From NCBI GenBank assembly GCA_011033025.1, contig WFMF01000128.1:186001-250000 (forward strand): DNA of 64,000 bases, given 5' to 3'. Positions 1-12,229 of the stretch are shown piece after piece; positions within the stretch are counted from its first letter, which is position 1, and every line of letters begins with the position of its first letter. Under the pieces are notes generated by a model that saw nothing but the letters and a program-made list of their open reading frames with translations, searched no databases and had not been told where the DNA came from. This stretch comes from Beroe forskalii (taxonomy: Eukaryota > Ctenophora > Nuda > Beroida > Beroidae). The position numbers and the translations under genes were made by a program.

Positions 1-2202
1 TCTCTTACAGAGCTTACAGATTATGTCAAATAAGCAAATAGGGAAGATGTTGAATATATTCTGAAAAAGCATTTGTGTTTGATAAGACCACGAGGGATTA
101 TTAAAAATATACAGAACTGTGAAGATGTGAGAAAAGGTGGAAATAAAAAATATGAAGGTGTGAGAAAAAGGTGGAAATGAAAGTGGTGATAGACCGTTGT
201 TTCTGTAAGATAGATAATGAGAAGATGAATTGATTAAAGAATAGAAACTTAGTGGCGTACCAAGCCGTACCATGTATGGTTAATGGAGTAAGAATACTAG
301 TAGGTATGTAAAAACTAACGAACTAGCATCTTCTTCACCAGAACAGTTCGATGATGGTAGAGCAATGAAGGATGCCTCAATCAAAAATTAAGTCCTTACT
401 ACTTTTCTATTGATACTTTTCTCATGCTCTTGATAGTATGTAATTCCCTACTTTCATTTTGTGTGACCAATATTATCACACGATATCTAGAAATTTTGAT
501 TTATCGTTGGCTACGGAAAATGATGGGTGGTTACCGTGGTTTAGAATGATCAATTGGTATCGTCTAACTGACTACTTTTTGCAGGCAGCATTTATTTATA
601 GGCACGAGTGTACCTTCATCGGTTGGTTGCTATAAAAACATCAAGAGAACAAACAAAAATAAGGCTAATCATACCTGGATCCAGGCTGAACCTGGAACAA
701 AACAATCTCCAAACTACTATTAAACTATTACGATGCTGCTTAGAAGGCTGAAAAGACCCTACTGCCTCCCGCGATACCTGGAAAAATGCGATTTATACTT
801 CAACCAGCTGTTTGGATGAGAGAAACTGCTCGCTGTCCTACTTTCAAACTCATAATTTATTGATTTGGTATAAGTACCCATAATTGACACTATACAACTA
901 TAATGATGATTTCACCAAGCAGCTTTCTGTTCAGCACTAAGCCTATCCACACAATGATTTCCTCATCAGATTACCCAAACCATAATCTCCGGATTCTGAT
1001 ATTTAGTCTTATCATGTTAGATAATACATTTTGTGTACAATGAAGACCTGGATTCTCTAGGTACCGACCATAATATAATGACGCAATTACAGATCAATGT
1101 AGACAATACTTACCCCATGCTAGACATTTTAGCATTTGATCATAGCTTTTACTGTTTAAATGTTGCTCATTTACTGATTTAGACATATAAATCGTGAATG
1201 AGGACACAAATTCGAGTACCTTATATGCATGAAAATACAGAAATCTGGGTCATGTTCTATCTCTTCTTCATTATTTTATTCGTATTTATAAAACCATTAA
1301 AAAGTACGACTTTACTTTCACAATGTTCACTGCTCATATCTCAGACAACTCAGAGATATTGGGAGAAATGCCTAGTAATGGTCTGTTACCACCTCTATAA
1401 TAACTGATATTAACGAATACCCATTGTCCTGAAAGTGGTGAACTATCATTCTATAACTTTTGAACTTCTTTGCAACACGTTAGTGTGTACATGATGCTAT
1501 ACCTATCCCTTGCTTCATACTCAGTAACAAATCAGCTAATAAATGCTATCTAGATATATTATATTCATTGGATATTGGTCATTTGATGTTTAATAAGTGA
1601 AACAAGCTCTCATATCCCGACTTCATTACATGACTACTTCAAAGCTTCCGGTGTGATGGATGCATTGCAGGAGCTCTGAATGACAGAACCCCTGCAGAGA
1701 AAGTTATTAATCTCCACCATTCAGAGTGTATGTTTGCATGTATGTGTGCTTGTGCGTATGTAAGTGTGTATGTGTGTAAGAGTGTATGTACAGTGAGTGT
1801 GCTCCACAAATAGATCTGCCTCAGATTAATTGTTCACAGGGAGAGATGGAGGTTAATATGGTGGATGGCGGATGTGGAGCATGTATTATATTATTCAGGT
1901 ATGATATATTCACATAGTAGGTATCATTATATGTATGAGTGTTGTGACAAATGTTACCAAGTCATTACTTGTAACATGTGATCCCCCTCCCTTATAACTC
2001 ATCACGTTTAGGTACATGCTACTGTGTAGTAACTATGCAAATAAATGATCATAGGTACTATTATAATACCTAGTCATTATAACTCATAGCTCTAAGGGAT
2101 AAGTAGGAGGTAGGTACCTAAGTAGAATATTTGTCACATGACAATGTGTCAATGTTCATCAGTTAAAGTTTCAATATAAATAGATTCATATCTAAAATTT
2201 AC
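1..2202. other. non-coding flank, probable kinase intron
   Basis: No exon was recognised here on either strand. The stretch is AT-rich and lies downstream (minus strand) of two protein kinase exons, so it is probably intron of that gene, whose later exons would lie off the left edge. A degenerate GT-rich tract (gtatgt/gtgtgt) is visible at about 1730-1800. Confidence 0.4.
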
Positions 2203-3684
2203 CTTGATCGTTTCAAAGAGTTTGATAATGTTAGGGTGGGAAAGTCGGCGGAGAAGCCTTGCTTCACGAAACAGATTCCTTCTCACATAGTCATCCTTTA
2301 TGTTGTTCATGTCAATAATCTTCACTGCTACCTGGAGTGCAATTTCATTTTGTGATGAAAAAATTTAATTGTTTAATTAAAGCAATCAGTACCTACATTC
2401 ACTTTTCAATTTGAATTTAGGTATCAGCTGACTACTATGGGTATAAATAACTGTTCCTTTTTCTAAATTGAAGGATGTTCCCTTTACTAATTAAAACAAA
2501 GTTTGACATACCTAATACCTATCTATTTAACAATATCTATCTGATTATTAATTATTTCAATCCAATTATATAAACGGTAAAAGAGTCACAATAGTTGTGA
2601 TTTTTGTCCAATGGATCCATTGGATCCATCATGTCCAATGGACATGTCCAATGGTCATGTCCAATGGACATGTCCAATGGATGTCCATTGCACATTGTGT
2701 CCATTGGATCCAATGGATCCATTTTGTCCATTGGACACATTGGATTCATTGGACACAATGGATCCAATGGACACAATGTACAATGGATCCAATGGACATG
2801 TTCAATGGTGTCTAATGGACACAATGGATCCATTGGATCCAATGGACACAATGGATCCATTGAACAAAAATACCAGACTGATGTCCATCTACCAAACCAT
2901 GTTTGGTGATTGTGTCCATTGGATCCACTAAGATGGATCCATTGAACATCCATTGGATCCATTGAACATGTCCATTGAACATCAAAAATGGATCCAATGG
3001 ATACCATTGGATCCATTGAACACCATTGGACATTTTAACAGATGGACATCATGTTCAATGGATGTCCATTGGATGTCGAATGGATGTCCAATGGACGTCC
3101 ATTGGACATGATGGATCCAATGGATCCATTGGACAAAAATCACAACTCTTGTGACACTTTTACCATATAAACAAAGGTAGGTACAAAATATGATATTGAA
3201 TGCTCCAATTGAATAGGTAGAATGGTGCTGGGTGCATAGGTACAATGGTGGTAAAAATCTCAACTTAATTGAATAAATTATAATGAGCATACACAAATAT
3301 CTGCAGCAAATGCCCAAATGGAGTTGAAACTTTGCATGTTTTGCAGGCCGGTGATAGGAAATGGGCTGAATTAACCGGGGGGTTGGGTACTTCTGGGAGG
3401 GCTTAATTATCTTTCGTGGAGAAGCTCACCTCTGTCATGTCAAGGGTAATGTGCATGCACATGCAAATGAATAGTCATTATTCAATCAACCAGCCATCTA
3501 AGTCACATAGCTTCAAAAGAAATGTTACCTTATTATTGATAAGAGTATGGGCAGCAAGTTCCACTCTAGCAAAATTCCCCTTGCCAAGGGTCTTGTTACA
3601 TAGTCCATAGCGACCGATGCACTTTAATGTCTTTACGCCTTCATACTGGCGGTCTTTTGACATAATAGCATAGCGCTCCTTCAT
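2203..3684 (-). CDS. protein kinase, N-terminal part (CAMK/AMPK-related), two exons, 3' incomplete
   Basis: Two minus-strand exons join in phase 0: 3684..3529 (52 codons, ATG at 3684, donor AAG|gtaac) and 2331..2203 (43 codons, acceptor ctccag|GTA, donor AAG|gtaaat). The joined 95 residues hold the glycine loop (LGKGNFARVEL), the subdomain II lysine (VAVKIID), a helix C with conserved Glu (LFREARLL) and the HPNI motif before strand 4. This order is diagnostic of an active Ser/Thr kinase N-lobe. The YVxxNLxRE...HPNI spacing is most like AMPK-related kinases such as HUNK or NIM1, but the subfamily is inference. The catalytic loop, DFG and C-lobe are not in the window. The intron contains a complete fold-back element (2576-3164). 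An upstream 5' exon is possible because the predicted leader before the kinase domain is only about 28 residues. Confidence 0.85.
2568..3172. mobile_element. fold-back (MITE-like) element A1 with 8-bp target duplication
   Basis: The element body runs 2576-3164 between two perfect copies of ATATAAAC (2568-2575 and 3165-3172). The ends are inverted: GGTAAAAGAGTCACAA on the left and the complement of a near-identical sequence on the right. The interior is almost entirely built from the 9-mers TCCAATGGA and TCCATTGGA, which abut to give the 18-bp perfect palindrome TCCAATGGATCCATTGGA. There is no credible protein; six overlapping ORFs here are an artefact of the palindromic repeat. It lies in the kinase intron. 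The 8-bp target duplication is compatible with hAT-type transposition, but no transposase is visible to confirm that. Confidence 0.85.
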
Positions 3685-3689
3685 GAAAC

Positions 3690-4725
3690 AAGCAGCAGTG
3701 GTTATCTATATGCTTAACCAATAATATAATAATATAAAAATATATAAATAATCTTAACAACACTACTTATTACAATCAAATACATTGAAATTGAACTTTA
3801 TTCTATCATTAGAAATACATTGAACTTTAAAAAATCAAGGAGAAAGCAAATTTCATGGAAATGAAATTTTTGGTGTCTCATTTTTCTTAGTTTGGATCAC
3901 CTAACTCTTGCGCCCAGATGAAGGCATTTCTTTCATCAATCTCATCAATGATCAAAGACTACAAGTGGAACTGTTGAAAAGTTCAGTAGCTTAACTTTCA
4001 CAAAGATGACTAGGTATATTTGTTCTAAAAGGAGATATTTTCAAAATTGAAAGCAAAGATGAAGTCGCCAAAAAATGGAGACAAATTGTTTCTCTGGTTC
4101 ATCCTCTTCTCTTTGGAATACTTCAACTCATCGGTGCTGCCTGCCCCAAATGGCAGCCTCATCACATCAACACACAACACCTCCCTACTCCCTCCCCTCA
4201 ACCCACCTTACACAATCCCATCCGCCCATCTATAATCATCTGAAGGTAAATGGCAGGAAATTCTACGCTAGGAATTTTGCATTTCAATGGCATACCTTTT
4301 AAGCAAGTGTTTGTGCAGCATAATTATAGCAATCACCAAATTCACCAAATTCATCATTACAGTAATACATATAATCTTATTTGTAGGACAATTACAGTAT
4401 TACAGTAATCTTTGTAAAGGTTAAAAGGCCAAGCCACAGAACTCTCCAACAGCTCTAACTGTAGTCTTGATGGGATCCATGAAAGAGATGCCTTCATTAG
4501 AGAGCAAGGCAGATCCAAATATAGCATGAGACACCAAAATGATATGGTATAATGAAAGCTGACACTGTAGCACACTGACTTGTGACCATGTAGTGGGGTT
4601 GACCATTGAATGCATTTGATGGCACCCAATGCTCCCGGCTCCCCCAATAAAGTAATGTAAAGTAAAGTTAAGTAAGTATAATGGTATTAAACCATCTCTA
4701 ATCGCATAACCAATTGATCAATATC
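3690..4725. repeat. gene-poor stretch with dispersed repeat copies
   Basis: No gene recognised. The block about 4130-4340 matches 15400-15610 in the same orientation (shared core tttgcatttcaatggcatac, then gcagcataattatagcaa). The block about 4430-4570 matches 6515-6655 in inverted orientation (gccacagaactctccaac / gttggagagttttgtggc), and a weaker copy lies near 3920-4000. These are old dispersed repeats of unknown class. Confidence 0.55.
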
Positions 4726-4728
4726 AAT

Positions 4729-5068
4729 TATTACCCTCCCGTGGCTCAAACTCCAGTGTGATAATTATAAATTATCGATATATCACTCCTTCATAGAACT
4801 ACTGTACAGTGGCGGAATAATAGAGCAGAATATCGTTGAATAAATTGTTGATTTTATAAAGGAGCACTCAAAATCTATAAAAACGTTGAATTCAGACGAG
4901 GGTCGTCAGACCCGAGTGGGAGGGAGTACTGTTTTGTCGGGTAATAATACAATTAACAAACTCATGGATCGTGTGGTATCGAAAATTGTAAAACTCGGCT
5001 GACGCCTCGTGTGACAATTTTCGATATCACACTCCCATTCGTTTGTTAATCGTACAATATTAACAATT
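4729..5068. repeat. dispersed repeat B, copy 1
   Basis: This block of about 340 bp reappears at 54657-54984 in the same orientation with high similarity: ttaccctcccgtggctcaaa at the start, a shared gaattcagacgagggtcgtc core, and cccattcgtttgttaatcgt at the end. No coding frame is conserved between the copies, so it is a non-coding interspersed element. The internal pair atcgaaaattgt / acaattttcgat forms a hairpin around the gcctcgtgtg segment. Confidence 0.75.
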
Positions 5069-5277
5069 ATTTAGCACCATTTCACTCTGGTGCCCATTCC
5101 ATAGTAACATTAAGAAAAAGCAATTTTACAACGTAAACAAATAAAAAGTTATTCAATGTGATAAAATCAAATTTAACTTCTACAATGACAAAAAATCAAA
5201 ATTGATTAAAAAAAAACACTGAAAAGCCAGTAAGGAAAGTTAGTCAAATTAACATGTTCAAATAATACCAAATGGTT

Positions 5278-5472
5278 GCCCTAACCAGCGCCCTGGTTTC
5301 GCGCACGGAGTGCGCGGCGTGGCAAGCCGTCTTGCTAAACACGTATATCCCTGTGTGGCTCGCGCGCGGCGCGTACACACACCTATGCGGGCTTAGGAAC
5401 AAGCTTGCCCTAACCAGCGCCCTGGTTTCGCGCACGGAGAGCGCGGCGCGGCAAGCCGCTAAACCAGGGCCC
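5278..5472. repeat. GC-rich dispersed repeat C
   Basis: A CG-rich block in an AT-rich background, with ccctaaccagcgccctggtt, gcgcacggag, and acacgtatatccctgtgtgg followed by cacacctatgcgggcttagg. The same modules recur at about 16140-16430 (inverted), 48945-49165 and 49425-49515. The motif cctaaccag..cctggtt is itself an inverted repeat. Its GC contrast marks it as a distinct family; coding capacity is not evident. Confidence 0.65.
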
Positions 5473-5490
5473 TATTTCTCACTAACAGTT

Positions 5491-5529
5491 GGTCGTTTTG
5501 ACGTGTCGATTTGACACGTCAAAACGACC
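5491..5529. repeat. perfect 17-bp hairpin
   Basis: GGTCGTTTTGACGTGTC at 5491-5507 is followed by a 5-base loop and its exact complement at 5513-5529. It sits at the edge of repeat C and may be the remnant terminal palindrome of an element. Confidence 0.8.
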
Positions 5530-6240
5530 ATCCAGGAAAATGGCGCCGCGCCCTACGTTCATAGTAGTTTCTCAGTTTTCATCCAAAAACTGACCAATTA
5601 TGTCAGCATTGGATAGCTGACTTCATATGAAGTACCAACAAATCACTTCATACACATTTCCTTCTTGCTTCCAAGTTTATCTAACCAAGTCTTCTTCCAC
5701 TTATTCCCTTTAAATGTACCTATCCAAGGATCTGGGTGAGGAATACCAATCGTTTCTTTCTTTTTAAATTATATTAGTGAAAGACTTTATTGCTTGTTTG
5801 AGTTTCGTCTACATCAGCCTATTTTACCATTGAAAGAACAGTTTTTCGGTTAGCTCTGGTCCTGTAAGATAGCTGCTTATAATCTGTTATCATTCACAGG
5901 TTTTCCTTTCCATGTTTCAATCCTTGGATCCCTTCTATTTATTTTGTTTATTTATTTTATTAATTTATTGATAAGTTGTACTTCATGAGGTCATGATATA
6001 TGTATATTTTTCATATTACCTCCATAGGAAGTAAGTTTAAGCTCATTTAAGGCACTGTTTTGAGGGCAAATAGTGTCCATGAATGTGATTTTTTCTTTCC
6101 AAGCTATATATGCCTCTTGATGCCTTATTATTTTGAGCTTTCATTTCATTGCCGACTTCATTCTCTACAAGATGCATTTTCTGTCTCCACAAAATGTAGT
6201 TTCTGTTGTTTTCAATTTGTAAGCTAATTTATGCTGAAAA
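5530..6240. other. intergenic, nothing recognised
   Basis: AT-rich sequence with no exon, RNA gene or clear repeat identified, other than short ttatt/tatttat runs near 5940-5970. Confidence 0.4.
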
Positions 6241-7764
6241 TTTCACCTAGTTTTTGGTGTCTATTTGAGGCAAAATATTTCCCACTTTATACTTCGCAAT
6301 GTGAACATATATTTATGATATTTGTAATTCATTTTAATGCAAGTTTTCAGTGAACAATTTACACAGTTTATGGTGCCACTTGATATGCCTATTTGAGCTA
6401 AATCATTTGCATAATTTTCATGCCCAGTTTGAGAATATTAATGTGTATTTCAAGTTAATTTCCACCATGTACATGTTTTCACTTTTTGCAAAGTCCATGT
6501 GGCTCAGAGTTAGCTTTCATTACACCATATCATTTTTGGTGTCTATGCTTTATCTGGATCTGCCTAGATCTTTGATGAAGGCACTCTTTCATGAATACCA
6601 TCAAAGATTATGGATGAAGTTGTTGGAGAGTTTTGTGGCTTGACTTTCACAAAGAAGAAGTCAAGCCACAAAACTCTCCAGCAGCTCCATCCATAGTCTG
6701 TATTTGTTCTACAAAGAAGACTAGTTTTATGTGATTTTCCCTTTACCTAGTTTACCTAGTTTTTGGTGCCAGTTGATATGTCTATTTGAGGCAAGCAATG
6801 CTTGCCAAGCATTGCCCAATTTTTTGCCCGATATGAACATGTATTTTATGCCAATTTCAATCTAGTTTATTGAAAATTTTCACTGAAAATTTTTCTTAGT
6901 TTTTGATGCCACGTGTCATGCCTATTTGAGGCAAAACCTTGCCCAATTTTCATGCCCAATATGGACATGCACTTTATGTTAGTTTCAATCTTGTTTATTG
7001 GATGTTTTCACTGACAAGTTTTAATGCAAATTTCATCTAGTAGTTGTTCATTGTTGAGACAAAAAATCGCCTAATTTATACCCCACAATATGGACATGTA
7101 TTTTTGCTATTTCAAACTACATTATTGTAAACTTTCACTGGCAATTTCATTTAGTTTTTGATGCCACTTGATTTGTCTGTCTGAGTCAAAATATAGCTCA
7201 CTTCATTCTTCACAATATTAGCTTGTTTCTTCTGTATTTTCCTATCAAGTTTATTGTTGTTTTATCATAAGCTTTGCTAGAACTTTTATCTAGTTTTTTG
7301 CTGTCTATTTGAGGCAAAATATTGCCCACTTTATACTCCACAATTATAAACATGTATTTACATAATTACATATGTCATTGTAAATCTATTTTACCTATTT
7401 TACCTAGTTTTAAGTGGCACTTCATATGTCTATTCGAGGTGCCAAAGCATTGCCCAACTTTTTGGCCCAATATAAACATTAATTTCATGTCATATTCAAT
7501 CTGGTCTACTGTAAATTTTCACTGAAAAGTTTACTTAGTTTTTGGTGCCACTTGGCATGCCTATTTGAGGCAAGATGGTCCACTTTCCTGGCTAATATGA
7601 ACCTGGATTTATGTAATATTTAATTCATTTCATTGTAAGCTTTCTTTGACAATGTCACTTAGTTTCTGGTGCCAATTGATGTGTCTATTTGAATTTTGAG
7701 GCAAAATATAATTTGATCAACTTTTGACTCCAGACCAATAGTTTTTGGTTCCAATTGATATATC
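6240..7764 (+). repeat. degenerate ~125-bp tandem satellite
   Basis: A diverged unit recurs roughly every 115-140 bp. Its marker is tagtttttggtgccacttgatatg, then tctatttgaggcaaaatattgcccac, then a tract ending in ttcactg. Marker positions include about 6249, 6366, 6770, 6897, 7153, 7283, 7396, 7526 and 7650. A dispersed repeat copy (about 6515-6760) interrupts it, and element A2 is inserted at its right end. Degenerate units reappear at 8500-8580 and 9090-9135, so the array once extended further. Confidence 0.75.
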
Positions 7765-8504
7765 GGTAAAAGGGTCACAAGAGTTGTGAATTTTGTCCAA
7801 TGGATCCTTTGGATCCATCATGTTTAATGAACATGTCCAATGGACATACAGTCAATTTGACATCCAATGGACATCTGTTAACATGATGTCCATCAGTAAA
7901 ATTTAAAAATTGTCCAATGCAGTGTTCAATGGATCCAATGGATGTTCATTGGATCCATCTTAGTGGATCCAATGGACACAATCACCATGTTTTGGTAGAT
8001 GGACATCAGTCTGGTATTTTTGTTCAATGGATCCATTGTGTCTATTGGATCCATTGTTTCTGATGAACACCATTAGATCCATTGCACATTGAGTCCATTA
8101 TTGCAACCATTGTGTTCAATGGATTTATTGTGCAAGTGTCCAATAGATCCATTGTGTCCAATGGACAAACTGGATCCATTAGATCCAATGGAAAAAATGT
8201 GCAATGGATCCAATGGACACGTCCAATGGTGTTCAATGAACACAATGGATGCAATGGATCCATTGAACAAAAATACCACATTGGTGTCCACTGTCCATCT
8301 ACCAAACCATGTTTAGTGATTGTGTCCATTGGATCTACTCAGATGGATCCATTGGATCTATTGAACACCATTGGACATTTTTACCGATAGACATCATGTT
8401 CAATGGATGTCCATTGGATGTCGTATGGACGTCCATTGGACATGATGGATCCAATGGATCAATTGGACAAAATTTACTACTCTTGTGACTCTTTTAGTTT
8501 TTAC
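7765..8504. mobile_element. fold-back element A2 (same family as A1)
   Basis: It starts with GGTAAAAGGGTCACAAGAGT and ends with an inverted counterpart (ctcttgtgactctttta...ttac). The interior is the same TCCAATGGA/TCCATTGGA palindromic repeat as at 2576-3164, and longer segments such as accaaaccatgttt.gtgattgtgtcc are shared. It is inserted in the ~125-bp satellite, which resumes on the right. A target duplication is not clean: flanks tgatatat and tgatgtct are only similar. No protein is encoded. Confidence 0.7.
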
Positions 8505-10300
8505 TGATGTCTATTTCATAAAAACTGTTGTACCGATGTCTATTTCATAAAAACCGTTGTCCACTTTTTACTCCAGACTATCACCATTCCATTGATTTCA
8601 TTTAGGGGGACCGGAGGAGTACCCTTTTAGGCACCAAGGAATTTAATGAGAGCCAAATGCATATGCGTTGTGCAGATCACTCAATTACCGGAGAGCTCAA
8701 AAAGACGCATGGATTTCCTGTTCATGTCTCAACTTTCTAAATAGATTTTATTGAGCCCTATGTCAATCGAACGATGATCTGTACAAATCTGTGTGCAGAT
8801 TTGGGGATTGAAGAATATTAGATTTGTCAGCCTCTTGCCTAAATAGGTAAATAAATGAATCATTGTCGAAATTGGTCGTAATCATACTTCAATCACCATT
8901 ACCGACTGGTGTCTGGCGATAGTCAAGGGCGCTGGGAGATCATGATCTATTGTAGACAATGAGTGGCAAGTGCCACCAATGAATGTCAATAATTAATGTT
9001 ATTACTGCCGCTATTGATGATCCTTTTTCATTTGTTGACAAATGGCGCTTAGCGATATTACCAATAATATCTGAAACTTATGCATATCACCTCGTTTCTA
9101 GATGCCAATTGATGTGTCGATTTCATGGTCCACTTTCTTCTGGGTTATAATATGTCGATAGCAGTATTGGTAAATATTTCTTATTAAGCCCAATTATTCA
9201 TATATTTTCCACATTGCAGATATAAATTTACCATTTTAGCAAAATAGTTTTTTCCCTAAATAAGGCATACCGTAACTTTATACAATCAAATTTGAGGAAT
9301 GGGCCCATAGATTGCTGACGACTCATTTCAAAAAATGAAGTTACCCTTCGTCGTGGATTTCACGCAGGAAACATCAGAGCATTGGATTAACGATATTAAC
9401 CATTAATTATAACGTGAGTGTTATGTTGTAGTTTGTTATCTTTAATTCATTAAAACTATGTGCTTATGGGTTGGATATTAAGAAAATAATTAATTATATC
9501 GAGTTGATTGATTCTACTGAGAGCAATAAAACTTCTGTTCCATTGTTTGATTACAAAAAGCTTGTGAGACAACAAAAACAAATTATGAACACTTTTAAAT
9601 TTTTAGAAACATTTGTCGTTCAATTGTTCGTACTGTAACCAGAAAATTTAAAAAAAATATCAGAGTATATTATAATAATAGTACTATGATAAGATAATGA
9701 TCATCAATACTGATACATTGATTCTATAGCACTTTGCGATAATAAAAAACTTTAAAATGTTGAAATTATTTCTCAGTTTTTAAGTTTTTATGTTGTGTTG
9801 GTGCACTGTCGAAGCATTTATTGATTCCAATGTTTTCGTGGCACAGCTGTGCAATTAGTCAAGTTAATGTGTCACTATGATTTATTATATAAGGTCTTTT
9901 TCTAGCTAGGTATATTTCCTTGAAATGAGCTTATGAGGTATTGAAAAAATTATACATTCAGATTATCGGCCATTCTCAGGTGACTAGTGCGACTCAGTCC
10001 GAATCAGATGGAATCTTACGTCAGCTTCTTTTGTTTTCTTCCTCGTCATCGCTTCTGTTCAGTGAATGCTCTGCTGACAATATTATATGGTGCGTAAGTT
10101 GTTTTATGACTTTATTGAAGGGGGTGAGGGGTCAAGACACTTTTTTTATCAAGCTCAATAATTTTAAACCTATTTCATTCAATTTGGGGAAGGACAAAAT
10201 TGTGCTGAGAGCTTCAGGGTTCTAAGATCTTGCACCATAAGCTGTATTCGTAATGACTGTTACACAATACACACCACACCGACTTAAGTTTGATACTAAC
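8505..10300. other. intergenic, remnants of satellite only
   Basis: No gene recognised. Short satellite remnants (gatgtctatttcataaaaac twice, 8500-8570) and a further unit at about 9090-9135 are visible. An ORF at 9941-10225 has no recognisable domain and no splice context, so it is not called. Confidence 0.4.
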
Positions 10301-10301
10301 T

Positions 10302-10402
10302 AGTCGGTACATACCGCGGTACGTATCGCGGTACGTACCGCAGAACATGTCCTAACTAGTCGGTACATACCGCGGTACGTACCGCGGTATGTACCGATTA
10401 GT
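10302..10402. repeat. GGTAC/CCGCGG palindromic repeat
   Basis: Tandem and inverted copies of cggtacataccgcggtacgt lie at 10302-10402, each centred on CCGCGG or GTAC. The taactagtcggtacatac module is repeated at about 10352. It can fold into a cruciform. No function is inferred. Confidence 0.7.
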
Positions 10403-10597
10403 TGGAGCATGTTCCGCGGTACATGCCCCGGAGCATGTCCTAACTAGTCCCAAATTTCTTGCGATAAAGAGGTGAAGCTTCATGCAACAAACAAAGGTCA
10501 ATGATCAAGGCAATCGAAGCAAATCACTATATATTTTACAACATCAAGAGTCAGACTTCAAAGCCACCAGAGTCAAACTCCGATCTTCCAAAATCAA

Positions 10598-12160
10598 TGC
10601 AAACAGAGTCAAGGCAACAGGAGTCAAGGCAACAGGAGTCAAGGCAACAGGAGTCAAGGCAACCAGTATAAGGCAACCCGAGTCGACTTCGAGGCAACCA
10701 GTGTCAAAGCAAACAATGGATCGCATAGCAGCATCAGGAAACTGATGTCTAGAGATTAGATGGGTTTTGACTGTTGACCCCTGTTTAGTCCTGGTCACGT
10801 GATCTATAGGCCTGGCATGCATAGAGCGAACCAGACACCCAATCAGCCCTTCCAGACAGTCTCAATCTGTCCACCTTTGCATGCTAGGCATATGGGTCAC
10901 GTGACTAGGACTAAACAGGGGTCAACACCCATCTAATCTGAAGACATCATTTCCCTGATGCTGCTATGCGATCCGTTGTTTGCTTTGACCCCAGTGACAG
11001 AACACTGCTGATCTGCCACGCTCAGCGTGGCGACAAGTCGGCCTTCTCAAGACGTGATTTTGGCGAAAAATGAACGATGATCATAATCACTATATAATAG
11101 CTTTGGACGCAAAAGGGCGATTCAACATTCATGACATTGGCAATTTCACCAAGTTTCGTCGTTGCATAAATACACCATTTCGAACGGCACGTTATCATAG
11201 CTTAACGTAGGCATGGCTTTGGAATCGATATTGGTCAGAAAATGCCGTTATTATAGCTCCCGCAATGGCTTAAATCGTTATGAGAGTGAAGACGTGATTT
11301 CAGATCACGTCTGCACTCTCAGAACAGCGTTTTACCACTCTCAGCATTTTCCTTGTGTTTGAATAATGTGCGTAATTAAGCAAAGAATTCTGAACTAATG
11401 AAATCAAAATACCGTTAAAATGTCAAAGTCCATCGCAACGAAAAGTTTTGCAGCTATCAGATAATGTCTTCACAATCAGATCAGTGTTTCGCCACTTTCA
11501 GAGCGGAGACGTGATTTGAAAATCACGTCTCCGCGCTGAGCGTGGCAAAATGCTGATCTGAGCGTGCAGACGTGATCTGAAATCACGTCTCCACTCTGAA
11601 AGTGGTAAAACACTGATCTGAGTGTGAAGACATTATCTGATAGCTGCAACACTTTTCGTTGCGATGGACTGTGTCATTAGTTTAGTATTCTTTGCTTAAT
11701 TACGCTCATTATTCAAACACAAGGAAAATTTTTATAAGTGCATTTTAAATTATAATATTTTACTTTTGTTAGTGCCGTAACTGAGTGTAAAATACTTGGC
11801 TGATCTTCGGTCAGCAAAGCAGTCACCACGAATACCTCGGCCGTTTATTTTGGGGCATGTACTTCTTACCCAGCGCACAGTGATGTGCAATCACTAATCA
11901 CCTTAAACAAATCAATGAACGAAACAAACTCGCTAAGTAGATTCATGCCATGCTGTGAGACGATACAAAATTGATAAGGTATAATTTCGGGAAAAAGTAT
12001 GCCGGTGATGGAAGACGTGATTTGGTACTCCTGAAATTTGGGATCGGCGAGGTGCTGACTGTGTTCTGTCACTGGGGCTTTGACACTGGTTGCCTCGAAG
12101 TCGACTCGGGTTGCCTTATACTGGTTGCCTTGACTCCTGTTGCCTTGACTCTGTTTACCC
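10598..12160. mobile_element. long fold-back element with 15-bp subrepeats
   Basis: The left arm begins with aaacagagtcaaggcaac and continues as ~15-bp units (aggagtcaaggcaac). The right arm ends with the complementary cctgttgccttgactctgttt. Further in, cgagtcgacttcgaggcaac (left) matches gttgcctcgaagtcgactcg (right), and accccagtgacagaacactg matches gtgttctgtcactggggc. The centre (about 11290-11690) carries many short palindromes such as acgtgatttgaaaatcacgt and two ~200-bp inverted blocks sharing gcttaattacgc and cttttcgttgcgatgga-type sequence. No transposase is visible. The left arm is longer because a second element (10704-10988) sits in it. Confidence 0.7.
10704..10988. mobile_element. 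285-bp inverted-repeat element nested in one arm of the larger fold-back
   Basis: The ends are near-perfect inverted repeats of about 33 bp (start TCAAAGCAAACAATGGATCG, end the complement of TCAAAGCAAACAACGGATCG). A second inverted pair lies inside (acccctgtttagtcctggtcacgtga against tcacgtgactaggactaaacaggggt). The opposite arm of the outer fold-back reads straight through this position as gtcaaagccccagtgacag (in complement), lacking the insert. That gives an internal filled/empty comparison. Which arm is ancestral is not certain: the empty arm still has tcaaagc, which could be pre-existing or an excision footprint. Confidence 0.7.
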
Positions 12161-12229
12161 ATTCCTGGACTATACGGTGCAATCGGGAACAATGCGATAC
12201 TAGAATACTGACTACCTCATTTCGTCGAA

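Noticed and set aside
2552-3033. Several overlapping ORFs on both strands with Trp/Met/Asp/His-rich proteins
   Set aside because: Translations of the TCCAATGGA palindromic array in element A1; open in many frames only because the repeat lacks stops. The same holds at 8042-8390.
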